Assembly: GCA_009760855.2 (NCBI GenBank)
Contig: WPIO01000063.1
Span: forward strand, 413,001 to 477,000
Reading direction: 5' to 3'
Length of the DNA: 64,000 bases
Origin: Cristatella mucedo
Taxonomy: Eukaryota > Bryozoa > Phylactolaemata > Cristatellidae
Below the pieces are notes generated by a model. The model did not search any database, was not told the origin of the DNA, and was given only the letters and a program-made list of their open reading frames with translations. Every line of letters starts with the position of its first letter. The stretch's first letter is position 1. Below, in pieces: positions 47,266 through 59,665 of the stretch. Position numbers and translations under genes: made by a program.

Positions 47266-50200
47266 AGATCTACCAAATGCTGTCAAAGGCAGGTGCGTAT
47301 TGAATTTTTGTAAATATCGCCAAGACTAGAATGTCGGGACTTCAGTCGGAAATGACTTCCAGGCTTTGGAAGGATAAGAAGCAAAGTCGTGGTCTTCGAA
47401 GGATTTAAGATTCGTCAGAGGTATACCTTAACGGTTTTTTTCCGAAAAGCTGGTAGCACGATGCCTAGCCTGCCAGGAGAGTTTTTTGATAGGTTGCCTG
47501 AAATCCAGGGAGCGAAAAACCTAACAGTGTTATCACGAAAACTTGAAGTCGACATGCTGATGACCGCGAGACAGTCCTGGCAAGATAGAAGTGGCCTGAA
47601 CTTAAGCAATGTTGCCTAGTTGAAACTAGGGAAACTTTACTGTGGAGCTGCTGTGGTTGTTTAGTGGTTGGTCACTTTGAAACAATCACCACCGAACCTC
47701 GGATTTCGGGCAGATCAACAGGAGATATGTTGGGAGAGCAGATTTTGAGCTTTAAATTATCCAATTTGTGCCTAGCACTTGATTCGCTAATAGCTAGGAT
47801 GAAAGTTTGATGGTTATTTAATTGGGGAAGGTAGTTTTATCATTATTTATTTGGAGAAGGTTTACTGCCATCCACGGGCAGATGTCGCTTACATACAGGA
47901 TGCTGACCCACAAGGCCCGCCACGGCTTGGCTCCTTCGTACCTAGCTGAACTGCTGCATCAGTTTCAGCCTGTTCGCGCCCTCAGGTCCTGCGTGGACAA
48001 TAAATTAGCTGTCCAATTCCTCCGCTTAAAGGCAGTTGGCGACAGAAGCGTCAGCTCTGCAGGTCCTAGACTGTGGAACTCGCTTCCACAATTCTTACGC
48101 AACGACATCTACTCTCCAACTGCCGACTATGGCACATCTTTTTCAGCGGTCCTGAACTGCTACTTCTATGCTACTCACTACCTCCACTGCTCTCCTAACT
48201 CTGCTATGCTTTCCACTTTCTCTTTGTTGCGTGAGTCGAAGTCTGTTGGCTACCGATTGCTTACCGAAAGCAGCTTAGGCTGTGAGTGCGCTATACAAAA
48301 CTCTCCTGCGTAACACCCACATGGTCTTTATGACTTTGTGGAGTTAATGACGGAGATACATTACATTACAAGGTAGTTGATAGAGTCTGTCGTGCCTCAG
48401 GGATCGGAGGTATCGAAGCGAACGTACAGCTGAGTTTGACCTGCATTGAACTGAATGCCCGGATCGTGTTTGACGATTACGTCGGCCAGAGGGAGAGTAT
48501 AAACTGTCAAGAGAGGAAGATCAATCGCAGAAAGTTATGTACCTATTACAGTAGCGGTTCCTCAAATAATCATTTTCAGTTCCCACTAATAGTTAGAAGT
48601 ACCCATTTGATTGCAGTGCAGTCGTATCACGGGCGAGACAGAAGGCTCTCGAGAAGGTCCTAATGATCATATACATAAAACTCGGCCGAAAGATGGAGCA
48701 ACACGAGAAGATAGACTGTACCTAAGTCTGCTTTTCTGAGAAGCTTGTTACACTACACCCTAAGTAGTAGTACTACACCCTAAGTAATGCTGGCTTTGTT
48801 GAGTGATTAGCTCAAACCCCCGACAAGTACGTGCTTGCTAGGTCTTTCTTTTCGATACAAAAATTTAGGGCGGTCTGCCACAGCTCTTACCAGTGTCTTC
48901 GGTGGAAACGCTTGAAGAGAGACGGGTGGAAGCTGCTTAGGTGCAATGCGTCTAGTGTTGCTTGGTTAGTGGCCTAACCACAGCCTTTTTGAAAGAAGCA
49001 GGGACGTTACTTGAGGTCAATGACATTGCTATCGTATTGGTCATGCATTTCAGCATTAGAATTATGCATCGTCCAGCCAGGGCAGTCGGTGCAGAGTCAA
49101 GAGACCCAGTAGTCTTCTTTGATTAGAAGATGAATTCCAGGATGAATTTACTCGTGTCTTCATAGAACGTACTCATTGAGGGGCTGCTCGGAATCAACGA
49201 AGAGGATTCATGTGGGGTCGTTAGTGAAGGACCGGAGTCAGGAGGGAATTCTGATACCTTAGGGATTGACTCTCGGTTATCGTTTATCTTGTTTAGAAAG
49301 TATGTAGAGAAGCGGTTAGCTAAGATTGCTCGGCCAGAAGCTAAACACTGAGCATTTGAAGAGGCGGTTTATCGTAAACATAACCAGCTTTAGACGCGAA
49401 ATCCGTGATTCAATATTAATTTATGGCCGCCATAATGAACTTACCTATGATTAATTGATATGATTTAAAGTAGTCTTCGAATGCATGTCTACGTACAAGT
49501 AGTCCCGATGTTTTTATGCTTTATCGAGCTTATTGTTTGTAGCCCTAGCTATTTTAATGTCGGTGGTAAACTACAGGCCTTCCGGGCGAGGGCATACAGT
49601 GTGCTTAGTAGTAGGTGCAAGCTTGTCAATCACGCCAACTGGTGTCGCTTTGTACCATTCTACCAACGAGGACCGTTCGGAAGGGAGATGGTGCAGCGGA
49701 GGTGAAGAATATATTCTCGTCGGGACAGCGTCGAAGTGAAGACTCTTAAGGTATTAGCGAACAGTACGTGACTTTAGATGCAGAGGAAGGCACACTGTAT
49801 AAAAAGACAGAGATCTGCATGTCATAAGATGCACAGAATTAGGTAAACATTCGTGACTGCAGGGTACAGTTATAAATAACAAGTGGTCGAGTGTGTGACC
49901 GTGGATTTGAGTCAGGTCTCGAACATGAGCCTCAAGAGAAGGGGAAGCAGACAGTGCACAAAATTAGGCGTTTATGTCACCAGATACGTCATCAAAATGA
50001 ATTTCAAAATCAACTATGACGGGGAAAGATCGAGCACAGAATCGACATGAAATGGGAGAATTGTGATATCAAGAAGTTTGCGATATCTGGGGGCCATAGA
50101 TCAGTGCCACTGTTGACAGCTTGTTCTCGGATGAATGCCAAACAAGAGATTCGAAAGACTGCTTTGCAGTGACTTTAAATGGTTTAAACTTGAGGGCTGA

Positions 50201-51310
50201 ACATGCGACAACGGCAACTCCGCTGTAAGGCTTGATTGATCGAGAAGTAAGAAAGAAGAAAATCCTGCATGCCTTTTGTCAGATATATTTAGGCTGTTAG
50301 TCGATTTCAGCCAGGTCTCGGTTAAGGCAAACTGATGTAGGCCGCCAGTAGTTGTCATGTATTATTTGGGATTTATTTCGCATTCAGGGAGAATTTCAGA
50401 GACAAGCATTAAGCTGGGCCTCCGAGATCGTAGCAGGTCTGTGGACAACTAAATTTGAGTAATTAGCCGCTGCAGTTGAGCGAGATCTCCTAGGGCGGAT
50501 CGAACCGATGCTGTTCATAGCAAACGTATGTGGTTTCCAGCGAGGCCCTTTTCGGAAGCTTTTTTCGGACGCCACTGGGGATCCGGGGCGGCTGCGTCTT
50601 GTTAATCATCAATTATGCGACCCTAGCACCAGCGATCGCATCTAGGAATGCATTTGAACCGCCATTGCTCAACAGTAATATGCAGGCTCGATAATAACCA
50701 AGAGGCTGATTACAAATAGTCGGCGAAAATAAACCCCGAGATAGAGTGGTTGGGTAAGTCGGGTTCAGCCGAGACTACGCCCTAAGCAGTAAGCCTCTGG
50801 ATAGACAGAGGCATGCTTTATCCCATCCGCTACGGTAAAACTATAGTCGACTGTTCTTTAAACTGGTTGGAGATATATTGATTGCTTTATAAAATTTTGC
50901 GTGAACTTGGATTTACGGAAGATATTTCGAAACGGGCAAGAAACTCTAGTTGCCTCAGTTGTCGGCCGATGAGAAAACCCGGATCTTGGTCGGGGCAAAC
51001 ATGTATCCCCTCGGCAAAACTACTGTGGCAATCGATCTCTCTAAAATAAATTTCAGTCTGCATTTTGAGTTATCCGTTTCTAGGAAACACTGCTGCATAG
51101 GCTTTGCAGTGGTCTTTTCGAACGTGCTGATTAGGTGAGAGCAAATTAGCTGACACTCGAAGATCGATCAGCAGCACTTGATGGCCTTGATCACCATAGC
51201 CTAAGACAGCTCCCACCATACCTCTATGTACCACTATTGCAGTTCTAAGGTGATAGCCGTAAAGGCTCTTCTGTCGCAATATAAAATAGGCTATCAAATC
51301 ATCAAGTATT
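47266..51310 (-). mobile_element. LINE family 1, nearly full-length, decayed (older copy)
   Basis: Corresponds to A 12590-16150 plus the nested family 2 insertion. The endonuclease start FALTETWLKSTNSLNIS is visible in the minus-strand frame 50101-50358. The 5' edge repeat is at about 51265-51310. Confidence 0.65.
47899..48372 (+). mobile_element. Young family 2 LINE insertion, 5'-truncated
   Basis: The plus-strand frame stays open from 47900 to 48313: HKARHGLAPSYLAELLHQF, VDNKLAVQFLRLK, GPRLWNSLPQFLRNDIYSP, ending IQNSPA. The 3' UTR (CACATGGTCTTTATGACTTT) and a TACATTACATTACA tail follow. The flanking DNA resumes at AGGTAGTTGATAGAG, which is contiguous in unit A near 13237. This is therefore a clean 5'-truncated insertion after the older copy split from the tandem unit. 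Confidence 0.85.
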
Positions 51311-51344
51311 TTCCAAGGTAAAAAAAAATGCTACGTTCGCAAGA

Positions 51345-52190
51345 GATGTAAAGTAATAACAATAATAATAATGCATTTGATATAGCGCCCTCAAATAACT
51401 CTATTTCTTTCTAGACACTTTACATGTGCTGCTAACGATGCACGATTGAATGGTTAGTTGTAGCATGTTCAATAAACAAGAAGAAGAATATGGTTACTGG
51501 TGACGGGCACAGGGTCAGCATGCAAGTTTGGTTAGTGGTAGCATGCACTACATCAGCACACATAAACTGACCATGAACGAATCACAGAGATCCACTAAAT
51601 ACTGGGATACAAATATGCGTTTTTAGTTTCTTTATCAATAAGGACAAGTCAGCAGATTTCCGACAAAAGTCGCGAGTGAGTTCTAGGCATTGGGAACGAA
51701 CGAACTAAAGGCAAGGTCTTCAAATAATTTGATATTTGTACGAGGTGTAGGTAAACAGTTAGATTCCGAAAACGGGTGTGACGATGTTCAGCTTCTGGGC
51801 GAGCAAACCTGAATGACAGGCTGGAGCCAAACAATGAACCGGGCCTTAAAGTGAGTAACAAAATCAAAAAGTCGATGCATTGCTTGACTTAGAGCCAGTG
51901 CAGGTCGCTGAGAGGCGGTGTGATGTGGCAACTGGGACGTTTACGACAGACAAGCCTAGCTACAGAGTTTTGCACCAGCTGCAAGCACCTTAGTGCACAG
52001 CCCGGTAAGGAGGAAATTCGGGAGGGGTAGGGAGTTATGCCCCACCCATATAGGAGTTGTGTCCCTAAAAGCACATTTATTGACAGGTCCCGAATACTAA
52101 TTGACCGACCGACACGGGAATTGGCATAAAAAATAAGGGCGACATGATCTTTTGATGCCACAACAGTGCGGCTTTGACCTCCTGATGACC
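51345..52190 (-). mobile_element. LINE family 1 3' end (older copy)
   Basis: The plus strand shows (AAT)n and TATAGCGCCCTCAAATAACT with the distal arm (51352-51435). The minus-strand frame 51889-52161 ends with GCALRCLQLVQNSVARLVCR and HITPPLSDLHWL, a classic CR1/L2 reverse transcriptase C-terminal motif. Confidence 0.8.
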
Positions 52191-53300
52191 TGCAAAAGTC
52201 GCACTCAATCTTTCAGTTCGATATATCCCTTTGATATAATCTAACAGATTCATCCCTGTGCATTATAGAAATATGTCAAACCTCTCAAAAGATGCGGAAC
52301 ACTTTTTTCTACCCTCTGATGAATTTAAAGAGTAAATTAAACATTGTGTGACATTTACAATAAATAACATTAATCAGGGAAGAGTCGATCTCGTGACGTG
52401 AAAGGACAGCAGAGCTAAATGCACTTGACATACAACCAAACTTGCGAAATACAGGAGTAGAAATAGTCATCCAGAGCATATATTACAAATTTTAAGTCAA
52501 TGTGGCCATAGATGGCCAAGTTGTAGCATCTCAAAGGTGCAAAGCGTAAATGTTCAGGAAGAACAGTCAAAGTTGCTAGCTTATAGCTCAACCAGCTGGC
52601 AGCACATACTTGAATGTCGAAAACCACATGACCGTCATAAATTGTTGCCAATATATATTTCTGGAAGATCATAAATTTCACACAATCACACAAGCCTTCA
52701 GATCAAGTTTATCGGATCACTACTATCGGAGATATGACATAAGCATGGCAGCGAAGGTAGGCACAATAGCTCTCATACCGAAGGCAGTTAAATCATGTAG
52801 GTAGTCAAACCACTCGTGCGTCTGACCAGCGATCGCCAATAAAAATCTCAAGCTATAGACGGCATTCATGAAAATTCATAATCTCCTCAATTACCTTTAA
52901 ACAGAATTGACTTAACATTTGAAGACTGATTCCAAGCGAACGACTGGCTAGCACCATCAAAGTCACCACTCTGACCGGCCCCCGGACAGGGTTGCCTCGT
53001 GGATTACGGTTGCACCAGGAACCGGATCAACAGTCCCTTTGTTTCAGTATGTGCAGAGGTGGACTAGTTAGGGCGACACCGGCAGCAGTAAATGCTCAAT
53101 ACATTATCCCTAATGGCTGTCTACTTGCCGAACAGTAATCAATTCCGGTTTCTAAACCGATGTAAACATATCAATGTAAATATGTTTCTGCCAAGTAAAT
53201 ATGGAGTGGGCCTTGAAATGAATTATACAGCCGGTTGCTATGGGCTGGATGGGGAAGCAGAGGAGAAACTAGGCCCCGGCCGATACGGTTTACTCTTTTA
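52191..53300. other. Unidentified part of the older copy
   Basis: Corresponds to A 17001-18140. The minus-strand frame 52415-52693 parallels A 17248-17541, with an in-frame shortening but many amino-acid differences. Confidence 0.4.
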
Positions 53301-53679
53301 CGATCTTGTTATACTACCAATCGGACGTTCAATCTCGAAGGGACATGTCAGTTTTCTTAGATCTAACTTATTTTTGGTAGTTTGAAGTAATGTTCTTTGG
53401 GTCCGTTTAGGGCTGAGTACTTGTATTTACAAAGTTCACCTCGAACGCTCGGTTCGGGAGGTTGAGCTTTTCAAAAAACATTCTGTTGAGCTCGACGTAC
53501 TATTTCCGATTTAATTACTTCTGCAAAATATGTTTATTTACCATTTTCTGATTATCTCTTAACCAACACAATGTGGAATTGCATTTATAACTAGTTTGTC
53601 TTTTAACAGGCAAAATTAAAAAAAATGAAATTGATGTTTATTTCGCTTAATTTACCCCATAAACCAAATAGCAGTATGT
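53301..53679. other. Unidentified stretch
   Basis: Past the end of the diverged unit copy. It is AT-rich and has no recognisable feature. Confidence 0.35.
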
Positions 53680-54460
53680 TAAGAGTCAAGACGGGATGTC
53701 ACAAATGTAAGGACAAATTTAGACGTGGTACCCTGTCTAAACAAGCCCGAATTTTATCAATGTTATGTAGCTGAAAGTAGGCAGAATTGAGTGTGGAGCT
53801 GATATTGTCGTCTAATAAAAGGTCACTTCGGAACGCGACACCTAGATTTCGTGCAGATTCAACAGGAGATATGCTGGCAGAGCCAATTTTGAGCATTAGC
53901 TTTTTCAGTTTCTGAATCACATTTTATTTTTCCGTAACTAGTAAGTTGCTTATATCATTATTCAATGTAAGTAAGTTTTCTGGTATTCATTTGTGGATGT
54001 GATTCATACATGCAGCGATAGAGTTGAGAAAAATCGAGGTGCTCAAAGGCTGGGAGGGATCACAGCTATGATGCAATCGAGTGTCATTCGCATACAAGTG
54101 TAAGCCTAGATTGTGCCTGGCAATCACACCGGCAAGAGGGAGAGTATAAATCGTTAAAATATGAATATGTAAACGGCTGTCGATTACCTAGCACTTCCTG
54201 GAATATTCATTACCTTGGGTTCCATTTTAGGTCTGCTCATTTTTTTAAATACTCCACCTCCGGCTGATGTCATCCTCAAAGCGTTCTGGCTTTTTCTTTA
54301 ACTCCTCTGATCTTCTAACTTTTGCTCGTTATCAACACGGAAAATTCTGTAATCACCAGGTGCATGTGTAAGCTTCTAATTAAATGTCGTCACCTCAGGG
54401 GACGTTGTAGCGTGCGTCGATATTGAGTTCAAGGCTTTTGGAGCATAAGAACCAAGAAAG
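53680..54460 (-). mobile_element. LINE family 1 reverse transcriptase remnant
   Basis: The minus-strand frame 53699-53920 has ARNLGVAFRSDLLLDDN and STLNSAYFQLHNIDKIRACL. Upstream on the same strand (plus about 54020-54155) the sequence reads IYTLPLAGVIARHNLGLHLY followed by an eroded catalytic box (ANDT for ADDT). A C-terminal scrap is near 54360-54450. Confidence 0.75.
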
Positions 54461-55131
54461 TATCTCAGCTAGGGAACTGTAGTGGCAGCCGAACTCTGTA
54501 TTCGGCTCCGCTGGGCTCGATTGCTTTCCCACGCAACTTCGCGCTTAACACGAGAGCATCTAAAAATATCGTACGCCGTCGTGCTGCAATGCGTAACTCA
54601 TAAGTTCGCACTCAAAATTACGTAATACCAAGTGTAAGTCCATTTAAGCCCTGCTATGTTATGCGGCGCCACGAGACGAGCGATATGCACGTGCGTGACG
54701 CCAGTATAACGGCCAAAGGAGGTAAAAGGCACAGCAAGCATGTAGCAGAAATGCATTACCAAGACCCACTTCAAGCTGCCTTTCTTTTCATCACACCTGA
54801 TACCGCTGGCTACCCAGGCAACCTCTTGGCTCGAGGAATTAGTGAAACAACTCACCGACAAGGGAAAAAGCGAGCTCGTCTCTCACACTTGGAAAGGCTA
54901 TCTGAATCGTACACGTAGCTAAACTGACATCTCCGGTCAACGGTTTACTCTTGTACGTGTGGTCTTACGGCGCCCTGTCGCGGGTTTACGGTTTAATGAG
55001 TTCATGATTTATTGAGAGTTATAGGTTATGAGTTTATGTTTTATGTGAGTCGCGACCTGAAGAGAAGGTAGTAGTAGGAGTGCGGGTGCAGGAGAGAAAG
55101 GTTGTGAACCAACGCAGTGCGAGCCAATATA

Positions 55132-55980
55132 CAGCGGTACCTTGGCTTGTGAGCTTAATTCGTCCCGCGACTGAGCTCGTAACTAAAACTAATCGCATGT
55201 CAAATCAATTTTTCACATTGAAATGAATTGAAAATTCGTTCCTGGCCAATGCAAAAATATTGCGATTTTTGTCACGTGCTTTCAACTTAAAAATCTACTT
55301 ATAAATAAGGAATCTTGTCAAAGAGCAAAATAATGTACTGAAATATAACAGGATTTTAAAATTTTATATAGTGCAGCATTAACTCGAAGATCAGACGGGT
55401 TGAAGATGTTAAAGGAGTTGGGGGAGAAAGGCTGAAACGATAACCTGAACCATATTCACCGATTGTTATCAGTTAGGCGAAGTACTTTAACATGATGGCA
55501 CTGCCTAAGTAAAGTGCTGTAAGTACTTAGTTGTTCCTACCGCAGTCTGATTCAACACGCCGGAGTCGGGTGATCTTGTTTGTTCAAGCATCACGATGGC
55601 TGGCTTGTGTACGTCCGGGTGCAAACTACAGGCCAACGCTTCTTCACACCGGGTCTTCGGGCAGGTTCTCACTGGGGAACGTCTTTCACTGCCCTGCTCT
55701 TACTGGGCTGATTGATCGCAAGGACTTCCTCCCTATACCGTCTTGCTTGCCTCGCTTACACACACACTGGCGCTCCTATACATGAAAGCAAATCCGTTGC
55801 AACCACTTAAAACTAACGAGTGTATCTCAGTCAGTAACTCCACAAAGTCATAAAGACCATGTGGGTTTTACTCAGGAGAGTTTTGTGCAGCGCACTCACA
55901 GCCTAAGCGGCTTTTGGTACGCATTCAGAGAAAAGAGTGTGGCTCGTAAGTCGGGACACTCGTAATTTAAGGCACCGCAG
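55132..55980. mobile_element. pogo/Tigger-like element, second copy, interrupted
   Basis: Ends CAGCGGTACCTTGGCTTG and (reversed) a degraded CAGTGGTGCC. It corresponds, inverted, to 38515-39393. A family 2 LINE 3' fragment (55826-55927) is inserted near its right end. Confidence 0.65.
55826..55927 (-). mobile_element. LINE family 2 3' end fragment
   Basis: CTCCACAAAGTCATAAAGAC, CAGGAGAGTTTTGTGCAGCG and CAGCCTAAGCGGCTTTTGGT match the family 2 3' end. It is nested in the Tigger-like copy and absent from the left arm's copy. Confidence 0.75.
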
Positions 55981-56454
55981 CACATAGTTGTTCTTGGACA
56001 TTCCGTGTTTCCGTACCGTCGCTTGCTTGCTTTTGCGTGCACGTTAAACCACAGTATGTTTGCCTTGGCGCAAGTCGTTAATCCGATTCACTGACATTGG
56101 AGCTGCAGGAAAATATTAAATGAATCTGGCTAAGATCATTCAATGATGCACGCGAAAGCAGCCTATATGACTTGAAGATTTAAAAACTGGGTTATTACGG
56201 CAGCATTGCTTGCACTATTTTATATCCTCATGGAAGTTGCGTACATGTTATCAATGGTTTGTAATTTACACTCGATACATCAAGGCAGCCAAACTGAACA
56301 GTACTAATTTCGGAGCTTGGCGTTATTAGGGTCACCTTACGTTGATGCTAATTTTCTCTCACTGCACTGTCCGATTATTTTTCCAGTATTGGTAGAAGGC
56401 ATTATCAATTACACTACGTGACACAATTTCAACTTGGTTTTAGTATGCTCTATC

Positions 56455-58100
56455 TTACTTAATGCAATGCATCTCTGCATGTAAGTCCACAAAGCCGCAA
56501 CGCCTACGTATTTGTTATGCGGGGAAGATTTATATTGCACACTGAAAGCCGAGGCTGCTTCGGTACGCATTTGCTTGCCAACAAACTTAATTTCACATAA
56601 CAAAGAAAAAGTGAAAAGCAGAGCCGAGTCACGAGGTTAGTGCGGGTAGTGAGCAGCGTGGAAGTAGCAGATCAGGACGGAAGGGAAGGATGAGCCATAG
56701 TCGGCAGCAGGAGAGTAGATGTCGTTGCTTAATAATTGTGGAAGTGAGTTCCACAGGCTAGGACCGGCTGTGCGAAGGCTTCAGTCGCCGACGGTATTTA
56801 ATAGGACAAATAGAGCACCTTATTCATTGTAGATACGGGATCCTGAGTGCACGGACGGAAGGAGGCTCAAACTGTTGCTTCAGTTCAGCTAGGAATGATG
56901 GAGCCAGGACGTGACGGGCCAGCACGGGTCAGCGAAAAGAACTTTGCACTGTATCCGTACGTACGCCAGCAACCATTCAAACTCTCTTCCAGCAAAGAAG
57001 ACACGGGGTCAAATCTCCTGATTTTTAAACTAACCATGCATCCATGTTCATCACCAGCTGCAGGGGGATACTGGCTTTTTCCGTAGCCTAGCCAAAAAAT
57101 AATTACAACAATCTAGCCGAGACGGAAATAATAATAATAATAATGCATTTATAGAGCGTGGTCAGAGGAATAAATCTTTTCCTAGGTACTTGAAATTTGC
57201 TGTAAAGGAATCACGGTCGAATGAGCAAGTTAAATGTTTTGCAAGCCACCGTGAAAGACTTTTCCTAGTCTTACATAGGGACGTGAGGGGTGGCTAGCTC
57301 GAAGACGACGCCTAAATTTTGAGCGAACGACGACGGTCCTGCTACAGCACTTCCTATTTGAATCGCAAAGTCTTCTAATCCAGCAATGAAGTTAGGGTTT
57401 TATGTGAGTATCAGTTTCTTTTTTATCCGTGTTTAGTTTAAGGAATATTAACGACATCCAGGATCGAATGTCTGCAAGGCAAGCATTCAGCTTATCAGTC
57501 GCCGCCGAGTTCCCGATGGTTATGACAGATACAACTGAGTATGCTTGGCATAATCATGAAAGCCTCTTCCATGGTCGCGAATCACTTTTTTCAGAAGTTG
57601 AGTACAAGCAGAGAATGACAAAGGATATCAGACAGACCTTGTGGTACTCCAAAGGTGACTGTTCTGGTGGATGAGACCTTACCCCACAGTACAAGGATTG
57701 AAACAGTAGGAAAAGTAGGTTGTGAAACCTGCCTGGCACCTTTCCATATCTTGACTGCTAGAGCGATCATTGTTCTCAATCATCCAAGTAGGATATCGTG
57801 ATTACGAAAAGATCATTATTGCCGTAAAAATAAAATTATTAGATCAGTCAATGACATACATGGTTTAAGATTGTAATATCAACATGTTGCATACACATGT
57901 ATTGAGGACTAGAATATGCCTATAACCAATCATGGAAGTAACCTACTTTGAACAAGGGCACAGGGTGCCTGCTGACCCAGGTTATGCTCCTGTAGTAGTA
58001 CCGGGAAATCCAACAGTTTCATCATAATTAAACAAAATCTTAATGGGAGGAAAGTATTACGATGACGTAAGCCCTACGGATTTTCTTTAAGTTCGTCGCT
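56455..58100 (-). mobile_element. LINE family 2, decayed (right arm)
   Basis: The minus strand carries the 3' UTR and C-terminal reverse transcriptase (plus 56460-57110). A nested family 1 hairpin follows (57126-57200), then the VPQG block: the minus-strand frame 57591-57779 has WKGARQ and KVSSTRTVTFGVPQG, which aligns with 19733-19860 of unit A. Confidence 0.75.
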
Positions 58101-58783
58101 GTCACAGTCTCCCGGCTTACATTGAGTTCCATGTGTGACAATAATAGTTGTACTAATACTCTACAGCAATGATGAGTTTCAGAAAACGGAGGATGATTTG
58201 ACAATTTGGATATGTAACCACAATATGTACTTTCATAGTGGGTACGTAACATGGAAATGCTAAATATTCGCAGGAATGTGAACCTTCAAGGGGCTGTTTA
58301 CAGGGTAGTGCTCTGGTTCGGCACAAGGTCAAGGTGCTAGCCTTTAATCAGAGAGTATTTGTGGCTTGCATGTATACATTTCCATGGTAGCGATTAAGAT
58401 CTCACAGGTCGATAGACAAATAAACAACGTATAATGCAATCCAACTAATTCGTTCTGGGCAAACCAAGTATGACTCACAAATCAGAAAACTTAGCCCTAC
58501 AAATCGACACAGCAAGCAAATCTCCTGTAGCATCGGCTTGAATAATGGACGTGCAGTTCCAAAATGACCTACCGCGAAGTGACCACTTCAGTTCCACACT
58601 CACGCCTGCCTGCTTTAGGCTAGGTAACATCGCGAAGGTGACCTAATTTGAAAGGGACACTACATCCGCTTTGGTCAATGCATTTGCGACTTCGCAGCTT
58701 GACCTTTCTAATAAACCACTCGTAGATTTTATATGCCTTTAAAATGAAGTGCTTACAGTTGCTGTAAAGCTCGGCCACTAGGC
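58101..58783. other. Unidentified stretch
   Basis: I see no recognisable feature apart from small open frames. 58620-58805 (minus) resembles the downstream part of the family 1 region at A 16770-16830 (GRSRQTSLVAELY versus GCSRQTSLDAEFC on the other strand); this is weak. Confidence 0.35.
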
Positions 58784-59290
58784 TTGTCTGTCGCGAACGT
58801 CCCACTTTTGCTACAGTATACCTCTTCTCTATTGCTCTATCAACGACTTGCCGTGGCTTGCAATCAAGCAGTGTATCGACCGCAAGATTTCGTCACTCAC
58901 TTTTACTCTATTTTATTGCGTTGCTCCCATTTGCCTATTGTCAACTGCTTCAAAAATCATGCTTGGCATTATACCCACTACTTTTCTGCCTCAAGTCTTG
59001 TAGCTGTGTCTCCAATCGACCTCAAAATTCTTTGGAGACAGCGAAACCCTGGAAATCACACCCGACTAGTATCGGGACATCCCTTATTAGAAGAAATATA
59101 AAAAGAAATCTGAAAAATTACCTTTCCACCTTTTCATTCGCTGAGTACTTAATAAATGTCCGTTGTGTATGTCTGCATACAGACGCCATGTAAGTTATCC
59201 TCAATCAATTGACCTGCTTCCTTTACACCGTATCTAAAGTGCCTAGAGCAATAAGCAGTTCTCTTTTGGTGATATACGATTGTGTTTCGT
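58784..59290 (+). mobile_element. LINE family 1 3' end
   Basis: The plus-strand frame 58858-59193 ends with RRNIKRNLKNYLSTFSFAEY, the LINE C-terminal FKRNLKTYLFxxAF motif. It is followed by a degraded terminal hairpin (AAAGTGCCTAGAG then TTCTCTTTTGGTG, about 59236-59275). It lies in the opposite orientation to most family 1 copies here. Confidence 0.65.
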
Positions 59291-59584
59291 CATGATTATA
59301 TTTAGTTGCAGGTACGTATGCAGGATAGCTTGTTTAGCGAAAAAGTGTAAGTAGACATTGACTGCAACCGGTCTTCCAATGAGACGCTTTTCTGAAGAGC
59401 TCTTTTAAGTCCGGTAGGCTATCAGTTTGCATATTTATTGCCACTGACAAAAATATAACAAGGAAATAATGCCTAGTCAATGTCGTGAGCTCCACCAGGG
59501 CCACTCAAGTCAAGTCGGCGATCTCAATTCCTGAATGAAATCGTCAAGGAGAAGCAGATATGTATTAAGGTTCTTTTTCTGTGC
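59291..59584. other. Unidentified stretch
   Basis: I see nothing recognisable in this stretch. Confidence 0.3.
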
Positions 59585-59665
59585 AGCAATTGTCAAGCGC
59601 CTAGAAAGTGATCGAGTTCTCTAAGGGCGCTCTATCAAATTTATTATTAATATTATTTGTCATGC
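59585..59665 (+). mobile_element. LINE family 1 3' stem-loop and tail
   Basis: CAAGCGCCTAGAAAGTGATC, GTTCTCTAAGGGCGCTCTAT and a TTTATTATTAATATTATT tail. Confidence 0.7.

Larger units (their letters stand above)
46784..53300. repeat. Older diverged direct copy of the unit's middle
   Basis: Collinear in the same orientation with A 12105-18140 and clearly more diverged than A, B and C are from each other. It begins GACTGCGACACTAACGACAG (compare A near 12104) and ends at CCCCGGCCGATACGG (compare A near 18116). It lacks the peptide gene and the Gypsy fragment. A family 2 LINE insertion (47899-48372) is present only here. Confidence 0.85.
54463..57110 (-). repeat. Right arm of the large inverted repeat
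   Basis: Reverse complement of 37648-39996 with moderate divergence. Beyond 57110 the inverted match continues to about 58100, against A 19420-20700, i.e. against the sequence that adjoined the arm before unit C was deleted. Confidence 0.85.
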
